From: an uncultured Colwellia sp.
Lineage (GTDB): Bacteria > Pseudomonadota > Gammaproteobacteria > Enterobacterales > Alteromonadaceae
Direction of reading: 5' to 3'
Length of the DNA: 64,000 nucleotides
Assembly: GCA_913058395.1 (NCBI GenBank)
Contig: CAJXQI010000023.1
Coordinates: forward strand, 1 to 64,000
Numbering within the stretch: position 1 is the first letter of the stretch; every line of letters starts with the position of its first letter. Shown in pieces: positions 36,415 to 46,130 of this stretch. The notes beneath the pieces are model-generated. The model saw only the letters and a program-made list of their open reading frames with translations. It was not told where the DNA came from and searched no databases. The translations under genes and the position numbers were made by a program.

Positions 36415-37413
36415 TTATAGTTTTACAATCAACTTGCCTTTATTGGCACCAGTGAAGAACAAATTCAATCCAGTCATTGCCGACTCAAGCCCTGGTAAAA
36501 CGTGTGCACGATGCTTAATTTGGCCTTTCATCACGTAAGGCGTTAACTTCGCTAGCAGCGCAGGTACTTCACCGAAATGATCTGGCATGGTAAAGCCTTG
36601 CACAGTTAAGCGCTTTTTAATGATCGGGATCCAGTTTGGTGCTAAGTCTGGCTCAGCCTTTGGGTAGTCAGCAATTAAGCCACATACCGCAATACGGCCA
36701 TGTGCGTTCATACGCGCAAATACATGGTGCTGAATAGGCCCGCCAGTATTTTCAAAGTACACATCAATCCCGTTTGGCGTTAATTCAGCAAGCTTTGTTG
36801 CTAGGTCATCCGTTTTGTAGTTCACTGCGCCATCAAAGCCTAACTCATTAACAATCCAGTCAGCTTTTTCATCGCTACCAACAACACCAATAACCGTTAA
36901 ACCATCTGCTTTTGCTAGCTGGCCAACAATTGAACCTACAGAGCCTGCAGCACCAGAAACTACAATGGTTTCACCTTTTTGCGGCTTACCAATACTGTAC
37001 AGTCCTTGTGTTGCCGTTAAGCCCGGTAAGGCAAACACAGATAATATTGCTTCGTCAGGTAATGGTGCGGTGACTTTATTTAAGCCAACACCGTTACTTA
37101 AAAAGTATTCTGTCCAACCCATCATGCCCATAACACGGTCGCCCACAGCAAAGTCTGGATGATTACTTTCAACAATTTCACCCACACCAGAGCTGCGCAT
37201 TACCGTACCTAAATCAACAGGAGGAATATAACTTTCAGTATCAGGGCTCATCCAACCAAACATTGCTGGGTCAAGCGACATATGGTTTTGCTTAACTAAA
37301 AATTCGCCTTCACCAACGCTTGGTATATTTTTAGTAACCACTTCAAACAGTTCAGGACCAATTGGACCGCCACTTGGGCGAGCGATTAAGTTTATTGCGG
37401 TATAAGTAGTCAT
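36415..37413 (-). CDS. NADP-dependent MDR oxidoreductase, CurA / prostaglandin reductase-like
   Basis: A 332-residue zinc-free medium-chain dehydrogenase. NLIARPSGGPIGPELF opens the protein, the substrate region has MSLDPAMFGWM and SYIPPVDLGTVM, and the Rossmann domain has VSGAAGSVGSIVGQLAKADG near 152-171. INLIARP and GYIADYP-like blocks match the CurA/PTGR1 group, which reduces alpha,beta-unsaturated aldehydes and ketones with NADPH. This suits detoxification or catabolism of oxidised lipids. It is in the catabolic island, downstream of the patatin gene with a 92-base gap containing a tandem repeat. Confidence 0.92.
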   Translation of the reverse strand: MTTYTAINLIARPSGGPIGPELFEVVTKNIPSVGEGEFLVKQNHMSLDPAMFGWMSPDTESYIPPVDLGTVMRSSGVGEIVESNHPDFAVGDRVMGMMGWTEYFLSNGVGLNKVTAPLPDEAILSVFALPGLTATQGLYSIGKPQKGETIVVSGAAGSVGSIVGQLAKADGLTVIGVVGSDEKADWIVNELGFDGAVNYKTDDLATKLAELTPNGIDVYFENTGGPIQHHVFARMNAHGRIAVCGLIADYPKAEPDLAPNWIPIIKKRLTVQGFTMPDHFGEVPALLAKLTPYVMKGQIKHRAHVLPGLESAMTGLNLFFTGANKGKLIVKL

Positions 37414-37450
37414 ATTTTTAATTCTCTTTTAAGTTTCTTTATTCGATTAT

Positions 37451-37485
37451 TTATTAAATTGCTTATTAAATTGCTTATTAAATTA
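37451..37485. repeat. 12-bp tandem repeat between patatin and reductase genes
   Basis: The unit TTATTAAATTGC occurs at 37451-37462 and 37463-37474 and begins again at 37475-37485. It fills part of the gap before the CurA-like gene. It probably arose by replication slippage. Confidence 0.85.
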
Positions 37486-37505
37486 ATTACTACATTGTTT
37501 ACTAG

Positions 37506-38558
37506 TTAAGCGACTAAACTGCTAATGGGCTTTATTTGACTGATATTTTGCGCTTGGTAGAAAATTTTAAAGGCTTCTGCCAATTTCTCACTTTCCAAAA
37601 ACACCCGCTGCCAATACTGTAGGCGTTGCTCAGGCTCTAAGGTGGTAAAGTCCGTACGATCAGGAATTTTTCCATAGGGCAGTGAATCAATAAATTGTCG
37701 TGAAGGACAAACCAATACGGTTTTATCGTAATGTTTGGCTCGCACATTTCTTGATAACTTTTTATCAAACCAGCCGGCTTTTAGTGTTGAGCTAAAATGC
37801 GGATATAAAGTTAAGCCGTCTAACGCGACATCAAAATGATAATCGATAATACCGCCATCGCGATACATACCGTTTTCACAGTCAGCAATATCTTTTATCC
37901 CTTGCATCACCATAGGAATGGCACCTGATGCAAGCAATGCGTCTTTAATATTATGTTCAGTAAAAGCTAAGCGTGTTGTCGCGATATTATCAGGGTCATG
38001 AAGCTGTAACTGACTGGCCTGATGCTGAAAAACATAACGTTCGTACTGACTTTTTATTAACGAGCGATTGACACTATTGCGCAGCAAACTCATTAACAAA
38101 CCTAAGCCCAAGACCAACTTATTTTCAGAGCTAACAAAACCTCGACACTTAGCAACAACAAAATGGGCATTAAATATTTTATTATTCATGATTTCATTGG
38201 CGCCAGAATCACCAAATAAAATGTCTAATAATTCTCGTGCTTTTTCGGTTATTTCTTTTGGCTTAGCATCAGTTGAATAAACTGTTTCACTGTAATGCTT
38301 TGCGAGTCGTTCTATAGCGGCAACGGGATCAGCCTGAGCGAAACATGCCATTCTAAAAGCGCCAGCACTTGAACCAACTAAATTTAATGGCTGTTGTTGG
38401 TGTTTAAAAAAGTCACCAAAAAAGTATTTATCTAAACCATATAAAACAAACCATTTAGGCCCGCCACTGGCACCTAAAAAGTTATTAAAAATGTCTGGCG
38501 AAAAACCGTTTTCTTTAATGGTTTTTAACGCGGTGTCACCGGCGTAAATTTCTAACAT
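37506..38558 (-). CDS. patatin-like phospholipase
   Basis: About 350 residues from ATG 38558, preceded by AGGAAGA at a 12-base distance; the open frame also allows starts up to 38621. The oxyanion motif is FLGASGGPKWF (G-x-S-G-G-P-K type), the nucleophile elbow is LVGSSAGAF (G-S-S-A-G, near residue 65) and the catalytic Asp of a D-G-G motif is in CENGMYRDGGIIDYH. The enzyme would release fatty acids from lipids. It lies next to the fadD-like ligase gene, 69 bases away, so free fatty acid could be activated immediately. Confidence 0.88.
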   Translation of the reverse strand: MLEIYAGDTALKTIKENGFSPDIFNNFLGASGGPKWFVLYGLDKYFFGDFFKHQQQPLNLVGSSAGAFRMACFAQADPVAAIERLAKHYSETVYSTDAKPKEITEKARELLDILFGDSGANEIMNNKIFNAHFVVAKCRGFVSSENKLVLGLGLLMSLLRNSVNRSLIKSQYERYVFQHQASQLQLHDPDNIATTRLAFTEHNIKDALLASGAIPMVMQGIKDIADCENGMYRDGGIIDYHFDVALDGLTLYPHFSSTLKAGWFDKKLSRNVRAKHYDKTVLVCPSRQFIDSLPYGKIPDRTDFTTLEPEQRLQYWQRVFLESEKLAEAFKIFYQAQNISQIKPISSLVA

Positions 38559-38627
38559 ATTTATCGAGTGTCTTCCTAATATTGAGTGATTATGAGCAGC
38601 CATAGCCATAATATTTACCATAAATTA

Positions 38628-40283
38628 TTAGCGAAGCTCTTTTCGTAGCACTTTGCCAACATTGGTTTTTGGTAATTCTTCAAGAAAAACAACTTCTTTT
38701 GGACGCTTATAATTGGTTAATAACTCAGTACAATGCTCGATAACGTCACGCTCGGTTAAGTTCAGGTCTTTACGCACAACAAACACTTTGACCATTTCAC
38801 CTGTAGCATCGCTTGGCGCTGCTACAGCAGCAGCTTCTAAAATACCTTCATGACTCACCAGAACTTCTTCAATTTCATTAGGGAAAACATTAAAGCCAGA
38901 AACAATAATCATGTCTTTTTTACGATCGACAATGGTAAAGAAACCATTTTCATCCATGGTGGCAATATCACCCGTTGCTAACCAACCGTCTTTTAATACT
39001 TCGTCAGTTGCGTCTTGGCGATTATGATAGCCTCTCATCACTTGCGGGCCTTTTACCCACATTTCGCCAGGTTCACCAATAGCAACTTCTTTGCCATCAT
39101 CACCCATCAATCGTACATCTGTTGACGATGCAGGAAGACCAATAGTGCCATTGTAAGTTTCTTGATTGTAAGGGCTCATTGAAACTAACGGTGCACATTC
39201 AGTAAGGCCGTAACCTTCCAATAAACGTGTATTTGTTACTTTCTCCCAAAGCTCAGCAACCGGACGTTGCACTGACATACCGCCACCAAAGCCAAGTTTT
39301 AGTGCGCTAAAGTCAAGTTTATCGAAGCCTGGTGTGTGCAGTAGTGCATTAAATAAGGTATTTACACCTGTAATGGCAGTAAATGGATACTTGGCGAGCT
39401 CTTTGACAAATCCGTCCATATCTCTTGGATTGGTGATCAGCAAATTTTTACCACCGAACGGCATAAAGCATAAACAATTAGAGGTTAACGCATAAACATG
39501 GTACAGCGGCAACGCCGTTACCATGATCTCTTTACCGACTTCATAAACATTTTTTGTCGCGGCATTAGATTGTTCTAAATTGGCCACCATATTTCGATGT
39601 GTCAGCATGGCGCCTTTTGATGGCCCTGTTGTTCCACCAGTATATTGTAAAAAGGCCAGATCCTCACCTGTAACAGTTACAGAGCTAAAACTAAGCTTAC
39701 TGCCTTTAGCCATCACTTTATTAAACTTAATAGCATTAGGTAAATGATAAGCAGGCACCTGTTTTTTAACATATTTAAGTACGCAGTTTATTAATGTCCC
39801 TTTTAATACTCCTAAGCGGTCCCCAACACCTGTGGTAATCACATGTTCAACGTCAGTATCATCAATAACTTTTTCTAGCACATGCGCAAAATTTTCTAGA
39901 ATTAGGATGCCTTTCGCACCAGAGTCTTTTAATTGATGTTGTAATTCACGCGGTGTATAAAGCGGATTAACGTTTACCACAGTTAAACCTGCGATTAACG
40001 CGCCAAACAAGGCAATTGGATATTGTAAAGTATTGGGGATCATTATCGCGAACTTGTCACCTTTAACATAACCCAGATCTTTTTGTAGATATGCCGCAAA
40101 GTCGGTGGCCTGTTGAGCTAGTTCCTGATAACTAATACTGACATCCATATTAATAAAGGCAGTATTGCTGTTATACAGCTTGGTATACTTGAAAAATAGC
40201 TCTGCCAAAGAGCTGTATTTATCAGGATCTATTTCAAACTCAACGCCTGGTGGATAACTTTTTTCAAGCCAAATTTTTTCCAC
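38628..40283 (-). CDS. long-chain fatty-acid--CoA ligase
   Basis: A 551-residue ANL-superfamily ligase of the FadD type. The AMP-binding signature is [16 protein letters not shown] (about 208-223), followed by TEC-containing [17 protein letters not shown] near 355 and the hinge [21 protein letters not shown] near 440. It activates fatty acids to acyl-CoA with ATP. N-terminal extras of bacterial FadD are absent. The gene is in the minus-strand island between patatin and thiolase genes, and would supply acyl-CoA to the downstream enzymes. Confidence 0.93.
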   Translation of the reverse strand: MEKIWLEKSYPPGVEFEIDPDKYSSLAELFFKYTKLYNSNTAFINMDVSISYQELAQQATDFAAYLQKDLGYVKGDKFAIMIPNTLQYPIALFGALIAGLTVVNVNPLYTPRELQHQLKDSGAKGILILENFAHVLEKVIDDTDVEHVITTGVGDRLGVLKGTLINCVLKYVKKQVPAYHLPNAIKFNKVMAKGSKLSFSSVTVTGEDLAFLQYTGGTTGPSKGAMLTHRNMVANLEQSNAATKNVYEVGKEIMVTALPLYHVYALTSNCLCFMPFGGKNLLITNPRDMDGFVKELAKYPFTAITGVNTLFNALLHTPGFDKLDFSALKLGFGGGMSVQRPVAELWEKVTNTRLLEGYGLTECAPLVSMSPYNQETYNGTIGLPASSTDVRLMGDDGKEVAIGEPGEMWVKGPQVMRGYHNRQDATDEVLKDGWLATGDIATMDENGFFTIVDRKKDMIIVSGFNVFPNEIEEVLVSHEGILEAAAVAAPSDATGEMVKVFVVRKDLNLTERDVIEHCTELLTNYKRPKEVVFLEELPKTNVGKVLRKELR

Positions 40284-40334
40284 AATACTTTCCTTTTTTT
40301 TAATTTATTATTTTACTTTGTGTTTTTCATAAGC

Positions 40335-41516
40335 CTAGAGCACTTCGAATAATCCTGCCGCCCCTTGTCCACCGCCAATGCACATACTGACCACAACATA
40401 CTTAACGCCACGACGTTTACCTTCAATTAGCGCGTGCATCACCATGCGTGTGCCGCTCATGCCATAAGGATGACCGATAGAAATTGCCCCGCCATTTACA
40501 TTTAAACGATCTTCTGGAATAGCCAATTTTTCAGCGCAGTAAAGTACTTGCACCGCAAAGGCTTCATTAATTTCCCATAACCCAATATCGTCCATGGTTA
40601 AGCCATTACGCTCAAGTAGCTTTGGAATTGCATAAATAGGGCCAATACCCATTTCATCAGGTTCACAACCAGCAACCACTAAACCGCGATAAGCCCCTAA
40701 CGGTGTTAAGCCACGTGCTTGGGCTAATTCGCGTTCCATCACTACAACGGCGGCAGCGCCGTCAGACAACTGTGAGGCATTACCACCGGTAATTGAACCA
40801 TTATCTTTTACGGCTTTTAAACCCGATAAGCCGTCTAAATTAGTTAATGGTCGATTACCTTCATCCTGCGTTAATGTCACCGATTCTTTGCTGACATCAC
40901 CGCTAGCTTTGTCCATAACCAATTTAGTACAAGTTACTGGCACAATTTCATCATCAAACTTACCATCAGCTTGTGCTTGTGCGGTGCGTTGCTGAGATTT
41001 CAGCGCATAAGCATCTTGCTGTGCGCGTGAAATGTTATAACGATTCGCAACAATTTCTGCGGTATCTAACATCGGCATGTAAATAGCGGGGCGATACGCT
41101 TTGACACTAGGGTCAACAGCCCGGTGCATATTCATGTTATCGTTTTGTACCAAACTGATAGAGTCACACCCGCCCGCAATAACCACATTAGCGCCATCAC
41201 AAACAATATGATTTGCCGCAGTGGCAATTGACATTAATCCTGATGAACATTGGCGATCAATAGTCATGCCGGGCACTGAAACCGGTAGCTCCGCCGCCAT
41301 TGCTACCTGTCGACCAAAGTTCATGCCTTGGTTACCTTGGGTTAACGCCGCACCGAAAATACAGTCGTCAATTTCATTTGGATCAATTCCTGCCCTTTCA
41401 ACAGCAGCCTTTACTGCAACTGCTGCCAAGGTTGGCGCTGATAAATCGTTAAAAGCACCGCGATAAGCTTTCCCGATGGGGGTACGTGCGACTGATACAA
41501 TGACGGCTTCTCTCAT
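40335..41516 (-). CDS. acetyl-CoA C-acyltransferase (thiolase)
   Basis: A 393-residue thiolase II family enzyme. The three catalytic residues are present: C90 in [11 protein letters not shown]349 in [10 protein letters not shown] and C379 in SMCIGGGQG. It begins [16 protein letters not shown]. It cleaves 3-ketoacyl-CoA to acetyl-CoA and a shorter acyl-CoA as the last step of beta-oxidation, in the cytoplasm. Chain-length preference cannot be read from the sequence. The gene is between the ligase gene and an SDR gene in the island. Confidence 0.95.
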   Translation of the reverse strand: MREAVIVSVARTPIGKAYRGAFNDLSAPTLAAVAVKAAVERAGIDPNEIDDCIFGAALTQGNQGMNFGRQVAMAAELPVSVPGMTIDRQCSSGLMSIATAANHIVCDGANVVIAGGCDSISLVQNDNMNMHRAVDPSVKAYRPAIYMPMLDTAEIVANRYNISRAQQDAYALKSQQRTAQAQADGKFDDEIVPVTCTKLVMDKASGDVSKESVTLTQDEGNRPLTNLDGLSGLKAVKDNGSITGGNASQLSDGAAAVVVMERELAQARGLTPLGAYRGLVVAGCEPDEMGIGPIYAIPKLLERNGLTMDDIGLWEINEAFAVQVLYCAEKLAIPEDRLNVNGGAISIGHPYGMSGTRMVMHALIEGKRRGVKYVVVSMCIGGGQGAAGLFEVL

Positions 41517-41641
41517 GATGATTCCTGCTGAGTAATTTTTATATTTTATGTTTTAGAGCTATTTAACTTTCAAAGTACTGACATTTAAGAGTTTTAGGTT
41601 TGAAAGCCTTTGACCAACGGCAATTAATATTTTTATTATTG

Positions 41642-42562
41642 CTAGTGCTGCTGCGACTTCATAAACGCCATTGCTTTCATAACAAATTTTTCACCTTGTT
41701 TAGCCCCTGACGTTAATGATGCTTGTTTATCTTGAGCAATCAATTCATCCCAATGTTCACGTACCGTTTCTGGATTTTGCGAAGCTTGATGAATAAAGCA
41801 GCCTTGGGTTTCAAAAATGCTGGCACTTGAGTAACCACCAGCACCAGCACATAAAATAAAGCGATTTGGCGCATTTTCATCGCATAAGGTCAACATACCC
41901 GCCGTTACCGCTTCAGGCGCAAAAGCTTTAACAATTTCTTCAGGCATTAAATCTTCGGTCATGCGAGTACCTGCCGTTGGTGCTAAGGCATTAACATGAA
42001 TATTATTTTTTGCCCCTTCAAGCACTAACGTATTCATTAACCCTAATACCGCCATTTTTGCCGCACCGTAGTTCGACTGGCCAAAATTGCCGTACATGCC
42101 GCTAGAAGAGGTGGTCATAACAATACGGCCATAATTTTGCTCGCGCATAATATCCCAAACCGCTTTAGTACAATTGACGGTGCCCATAACATGCACGTCC
42201 ATCACTAATTTAAAATCTTCTAAGCTCATTTTGGTAAATGATTTATCGCGTAAAATGCCAGCGTTATTAATTAGAATATCAACACGTCCCCATTTATTCA
42301 TGGTTTGCATGACCATGTCTTGTACTTCGTCGAAATTAGCAACATTAGCACCATGGCTGATAGCTTTGCCGCCCATTTCTTCAATTAGGCGAACAACCTC
42401 TTGTGATGCTGCACTTGACGCACCACTACCATCACGAGCACCACCTAAGTCATTAACAACAACTTTTGCGCCACGCCTTGCTAATTCCAATGCATGCGAA
42501 CGCCCTAAACCGTTACCTGCACCGGTTACAATCGCGACTTGTCCTGCGAAACTGATGGTCAT
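41642..42562 (-). CDS. SDR oxidoreductase, HSD17B4-like 3-hydroxyacyl-CoA dehydrogenase
   Basis: A 306-residue short-chain dehydrogenase. The NAD site is VTGAGNGLGRSHALELARRGA (about residues 11-31) and the active site has S-x12-Y-x3-K: TTSSSGMYGNFGQSNYGAAKMAVLG near 150-175. NDLGGARDG near 38 and the long C-terminal tail with FETQGCFIHQASQNPETVREHWDEL match the peroxisomal bifunctional (HSD17B4/MFE-2) dehydrogenase domain. It would oxidise (3R)-hydroxyacyl-CoA. The adjacent MaoC gene encodes the matching R-hydratase, as in MFE-2 where both are fused. Confidence 0.9.
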   Translation of the reverse strand: MTISFAGQVAIVTGAGNGLGRSHALELARRGAKVVVNDLGGARDGSGASSAASQEVVRLIEEMGGKAISHGANVANFDEVQDMVMQTMNKWGRVDILINNAGILRDKSFTKMSLEDFKLVMDVHVMGTVNCTKAVWDIMREQNYGRIVMTTSSSGMYGNFGQSNYGAAKMAVLGLMNTLVLEGAKNNIHVNALAPTAGTRMTEDLMPEEIVKAFAPEAVTAGMLTLCDENAPNRFILCAGAGGYSSASIFETQGCFIHQASQNPETVREHWDELIAQDKQASLTSGAKQGEKFVMKAMAFMKSQQH

Positions 42563-42630
42563 ATTTTTTCCTTAAACATTTTTAATTTTTAACAGTATTA
42601 AACTTTTTATTTTTATTTACCTAAAAGGCG

Positions 42631-43092
42631 TTACTTGACCATTTGTACTGAAATCCACTCGGCAACTAACGCTGGAGTATCACAACCTTCAATTTCAATA
42701 GTGACTTGGGTAGATAAACGAAATTGTCCGGGCTTTTTCTCTTCAATTGATAGTGTTTTAGCATGAGCGCGTACACGGCTATTCACCGTTACGGGTTGTA
42801 AAAATCTAACTTTATCAAAGCCTGCATTTAGCCCCATATAAAAGCCATCAATAATGACACTGAAACTTTCAGCAAAATGAGACAGCATAGATAAGGATAA
42901 AAAACCGTGCGCAATTGTTGAACCAAATGGCGTTGCTTGCGCTTTTTCTTCATCCACATGAATGAACTGATGGTCGAATGTGCAGTCAGCAAATTGATTA
43001 ATTTGTGTTTGAGTTATTTGATGCCAGTCGGTTGGCTCGGTTTCAAAGCCAATAAATTTGGCTATTTCTTCTCTATTGATAACTGTCGGCAT
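42631..43092 (-). CDS. MaoC-family (R)-enoyl-CoA hydratase
   Basis: I choose ATG 43092, with AGGG 9 bases upstream on the minus strand; the open frame extends to 43131. The 153-residue product has the hydratase-2 motif near 45-70: FIHVDEEKAQ...PFGSTIAHGFLSLSML, with catalytic Asp and His. It would hydrate trans-2-enoyl-CoA to the (R)-3-hydroxy form for the neighbouring SDR. It is the first gene after the 43.2-kb promoter, so it leads the second transcription unit of the island. Confidence 0.93.
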   Translation of the reverse strand: MPTVINREEIAKFIGFETEPTDWHQITQTQINQFADCTFDHQFIHVDEEKAQATPFGSTIAHGFLSLSMLSHFAESFSVIIDGFYMGLNAGFDKVRFLQPVTVNSRVRAHAKTLSIEEKKPGQFRLSTQVTIEIEGCDTPALVAEWISVQMVK

Positions 43093-43171
43093 ATTCACTG
43101 TCCCTTTATGCTTCACATGACGATTGTTCACATGTCAAATATTGCTATGAATGAAATTTAAGCGATAACTC

Positions 43172-43242
43172 ATGCTAAGCGGGACGGTAAAATTAAACAA
43201 ATGAATAGTTTTGATATCTATATATTTACAGTGCGAATAGTT
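43172..43242 (-). promoter_or_regulatory. island promoter 2 with LysR-type upstream sites
   Basis: On the minus strand -35 TTGTTT (43195-43200) and -10 TAGCAT (43172-43177) are 17 bases apart. GAATAGTT half-sites (plus-strand reading) at 43203-43210 and 43235-43242 lie upstream, 32 bases apart. A 21-base block at 43190-43210 is identical to one at 51430-51450, and the same hexamers and spacing recur there. This promoter serves the MaoC gene and those behind it. The features are seen; the regulator is inferred to be the LysR protein at 51570. Confidence 0.75.
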
Positions 43243-43293
43243 AAAGGATTTATTGGGCGATGTGAACATTAAATAAATGAAGAGCTTAAAAGT

Positions 43294-43314
43294 AAAAAAA
43301 CATTATCGATAATG
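43294..43314 (-). terminator. possible terminator: palindrome with T-run
   Basis: CATTATCGATAATG (43301-43314) is a perfect 14-bp palindrome followed on the minus strand by seven T. The stem (5 bp around a TCGA loop) is weak and AT-rich, so it may be an operator or a weak terminator about 130 bases past the stop of the acyl-CoA dehydrogenase gene. Confidence 0.4.
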
Positions 43315-43445
43315 CTATCGACAATATTTTTTAATTTATATTTTTTATTTTGAATTAGGTAGTGCCACAATGCATTACGAACACACACATTGGTTTGATT
43401 CTATTTTTTAACCAGAGTTGACGCTAACTTAAAAACCTTAGGTTA

Positions 43446-45251
43446 TTAAAACCACTCTGCCTGCATATCAAAGCTTGTGCTGTCAGTACTAACTAAAACT
43501 TTTTGCCACATAGCGACTTGCGGTAATTCAATTCGATAAAAGTACTGTAATGCTTGTAATTTTCCTTGGTAGAAATGTTTATCGTCCTTGTGCGGTTGCT
43601 CAGCTAAAGCATTGCTTGCAACAATACCTTGTTTTAGCCATAGCCACGCAATAATCACGTGACCAAACATTGATAAGTAGCTCACAGAATTAGCCAAAGC
43701 TAGGTCGATGTTTTTAGTCGACATATCCTTTAATACTGCTTCAGTTGTACTGTTTAGCGTATTAAGCGCTGTAGCTAATTGCGCTGAAAATTCATCTAGA
43801 CTGGCAATTTCCTTAGCGATAGCAATGGTTTTATTCATTTCACTTATAGTTGCTAAATAACCTTTCATATTATTCATTGGCACTTTGCGAGCGATAAGAT
43901 CTAACGATTGAATACCTGTGGTACCTTCATGAATAGCATTAAGGCGATTATCACGATAAAACATCTCCACCGGATGTTCATTAATATAACCGTGGCCACC
44001 TAATACTTGAATGGCATAGGAATTGGCTTTTGGCCCGTATTCTGATGGCCAGGTTTTAATAATCGGCGTTAAAAAATCTAATAAGGTATGAGCATATTCA
44101 CGTTGTTCTTCTGAAGGCGCGGTTTTCTCATCATCACTTAACTGCGTGCCATAAAGCACCAGTGCCATTGCACCTTCTGCATAAGCTTTTTGTGCCAAAA
44201 GCATACGGCGAACATCGGCATGTTCAATAATATTAACCATCGGCGAAAGTGGATCTTTACAAGAGGGCAAACGACCTTGAGGACGGTTTTTCGCATAATC
44301 GAGTGAATATTGAAAACCAGCACTTGCCAGCACTGCACCACTGGTACCGACCATAATGCGTGCTTCATTCATCATATGAAACATGTACTTAAGGCCTTGA
44401 TTCTCTTCGCCAACTAAGTAAGCAACTGAGCCATTTTTTTCACCAAAGCTTAATGCCGTTGATGTTTGCGCCTTACCCCCCATTTTGTGGAATAGGCCAG
44501 CAAGCGCCACCTCATTATCAACGCCGATGGAACCATCATCATTGAGTAAAAATTTAGGCACAACAAACAGTGAAATGCCTTTTACCCCTTTAGGCGCACC
44601 TTGCACACGCGCAAGCACTAAATGAACAATGTTTTCACTTAAGTCGTGATCGCCACCAGAAATGAAAATTTTACTGCCTGAAACTCGATAACTGCCATCG
44701 CTTGCTTTTACAGCTTTGGTTGATAAGTCACCTAAACCTGAGCCACTGCCGGGCTCAGTCATCGCCATGGTGCCCATAAAGCGCCCGTCTAACATTGGTT
44801 TTACCCATGTGTCGATCAATTCTTTACTAGCATGGGCTTGTAGTAAGTTAGCATTGGCGGTGGTTAACATGTTGTAACCCATACCAACACCACCGGCAAT
44901 GGTAAGATAAGTAGCTGCAGCACTGGCAACAATTGGCGGTAATTGCATACCACCTAATTCATAATCTGCCGTTGCAGAGCCAATACCAGAAGCATTAACC
45001 GCTGCAATGGCGGGTTTAAGCTCTGGAATTAAATGCACTTTTTTACCATCAAAGGCCGGTTGATGAGTATCTAGCTTCTGACGAATAGGAAGAAAATGCT
45101 TCTCTGCAATTGCTTTTGCCGTATTAATAACTTCATTAAATGTTTGACGGTCATGGTCTTGATAGCGCTCTCTGCCAATTAGCCCTTCACTATCAAATAG
45201 TTCATAAAGCATAAACTCCAAATCACGCTCATTTATCATTGCTGCTGCCAT
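43446..45251 (-). CDS. acyl-CoA dehydrogenase with C-terminal extension
   Basis: A 601-residue FAD-dependent dehydrogenase. ITVAGGVGMGYNML near 122 and MAMTEPGSGSGLGDLSTKA (about 167-185) form the FAD/substrate core. YRDNRLNAIHEGTTGIQSLDLIARKV near 445-470 has the likely catalytic Glu (HEGTTGIQ). The C-terminal 120 residues are the extra helical domain of the long (DUF-tailed) acyl-CoA dehydrogenases. It introduces the trans-2 double bond. It is the last gene before the 43.2-kb promoter region and follows an SDR gene by 70 bases. Confidence 0.93.
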   Translation of the reverse strand: MAAAMINERDLEFMLYELFDSEGLIGRERYQDHDRQTFNEVINTAKAIAEKHFLPIRQKLDTHQPAFDGKKVHLIPELKPAIAAVNASGIGSATADYELGGMQLPPIVASAAATYLTIAGGVGMGYNMLTTANANLLQAHASKELIDTWVKPMLDGRFMGTMAMTEPGSGSGLGDLSTKAVKASDGSYRVSGSKIFISGGDHDLSENIVHLVLARVQGAPKGVKGISLFVVPKFLLNDDGSIGVDNEVALAGLFHKMGGKAQTSTALSFGEKNGSVAYLVGEENQGLKYMFHMMNEARIMVGTSGAVLASAGFQYSLDYAKNRPQGRLPSCKDPLSPMVNIIEHADVRRMLLAQKAYAEGAMALVLYGTQLSDDEKTAPSEEQREYAHTLLDFLTPIIKTWPSEYGPKANSYAIQVLGGHGYINEHPVEMFYRDNRLNAIHEGTTGIQSLDLIARKVPMNNMKGYLATISEMNKTIAIAKEIASLDEFSAQLATALNTLNSTTEAVLKDMSTKNIDLALANSVSYLSMFGHVIIAWLWLKQGIVASNALAEQPHKDDKHFYQGKLQALQYFYRIELPQVAMWQKVLVSTDSTSFDMQAEWF

Positions 45252-45321
45252 ACGATTCTCTTTATTCGTTAAGAAGTTAAAACATGTGATCTTATTTAGT
45301 TATTTTCTTGGCTCATGTTTG

Positions 45322-46083
45322 CTAGGTCGCGGATACGCCACCATCGACTGCGATACATTGTCCTGTTAAGTATGTATTAGCAGGTGATAACATCATTAGC
45401 ATCATAGCAACGATTTCTTTAGGCTCTCCTAAGCGGTTCATTGGCGCACCACGGCCCATTTTGTTTTGCTTTTCTTCGTCAGCAAAATTGGTCACCATTG
45501 GTGTTAAGGTAAAGAAAGGACAAATTGCATTGATTCGAATATTATTGCGACCGTATTCAACCGCACCGGTTTTGGTTAGCCCAATAACAGCATGTTTCGC
45601 CATAGAATAGGCACTACCACGCGCTGCACCGCCCAAACCAGCCATAGAGCTAACATTAAGAATAATGCCTTCCCCCTGCTGCAACATTTGTTTTATTTGA
45701 TGGCGCATACCAAATTGCACACCTTTAACATTGATGGCAAATTGACTGTCCATTAAGGTTTCATCAATATCATGCAATGGCATAAATTCATGGGCAATAC
45801 CGGCATTGTTTACGCCAATATCGACACATCCAAATGTTTCAATGGCGGCATCGACCATGGCTTTACATTGCTCATTTTTAGAGACATCGCATTTCATTGC
45901 TAAAACTTCTGCACCAGTAGCGGCAATTGCATCAGCCACTTTATGAACGCCCGCTTCATTAATATCACTTATGACTAATTTCGCGCCACGTTTAGCCAAC
46001 TCTTCAGCCAGTAGCTGACCAAAACCTTGCGCAGCGCCAGTAATAACGGCAACTTTACCGGTAAAATCTAACAATGGATCCAT
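45322..46083 (-). CDS. SDR family oxidoreductase
   Basis: A 253-residue classic short-chain dehydrogenase: VITGAAQGFGQLLAEELAKRG at residues 12-32, NNAGIAHEF near 89-97, and the active site S-x12-Y-x3-K in NVSSMAGLGGAARGSAYSMAKHAVIG. The end GQCIAVDGGVSAT is typical. It probably oxidises a 3-hydroxyacyl-CoA or another secondary alcohol. LvaD, in the levulinate operon of Pseudomonas putida, is an SDR encoded next to a kinase and an acyl-CoA dehydrogenase-like enzyme, like this gene and its neighbours; this is a comparison, not proof. Confidence 0.92.
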   Translation of the reverse strand: MDPLLDFTGKVAVITGAAQGFGQLLAEELAKRGAKLVISDINEAGVHKVADAIAATGAEVLAMKCDVSKNEQCKAMVDAAIETFGCVDIGVNNAGIAHEFMPLHDIDETLMDSQFAINVKGVQFGMRHQIKQMLQQGEGIILNVSSMAGLGGAARGSAYSMAKHAVIGLTKTGAVEYGRNNIRINAICPFFTLTPMVTNFADEEKQNKMGRGAPMNRLGEPKEIVAMMLMMLSPANTYLTGQCIAVDGGVSAT

Positions 46084-46130
46084 GATGATGTCCCTATAAA
46101 AAAGATTGAATGTTATTGTTGTTAATATTT

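Noticed and set aside
43431-43444. AACCTTAGGTT dyad after the acyl-CoA dehydrogenase stop
   Set aside because: A 5-bp stem is too short for a terminator.
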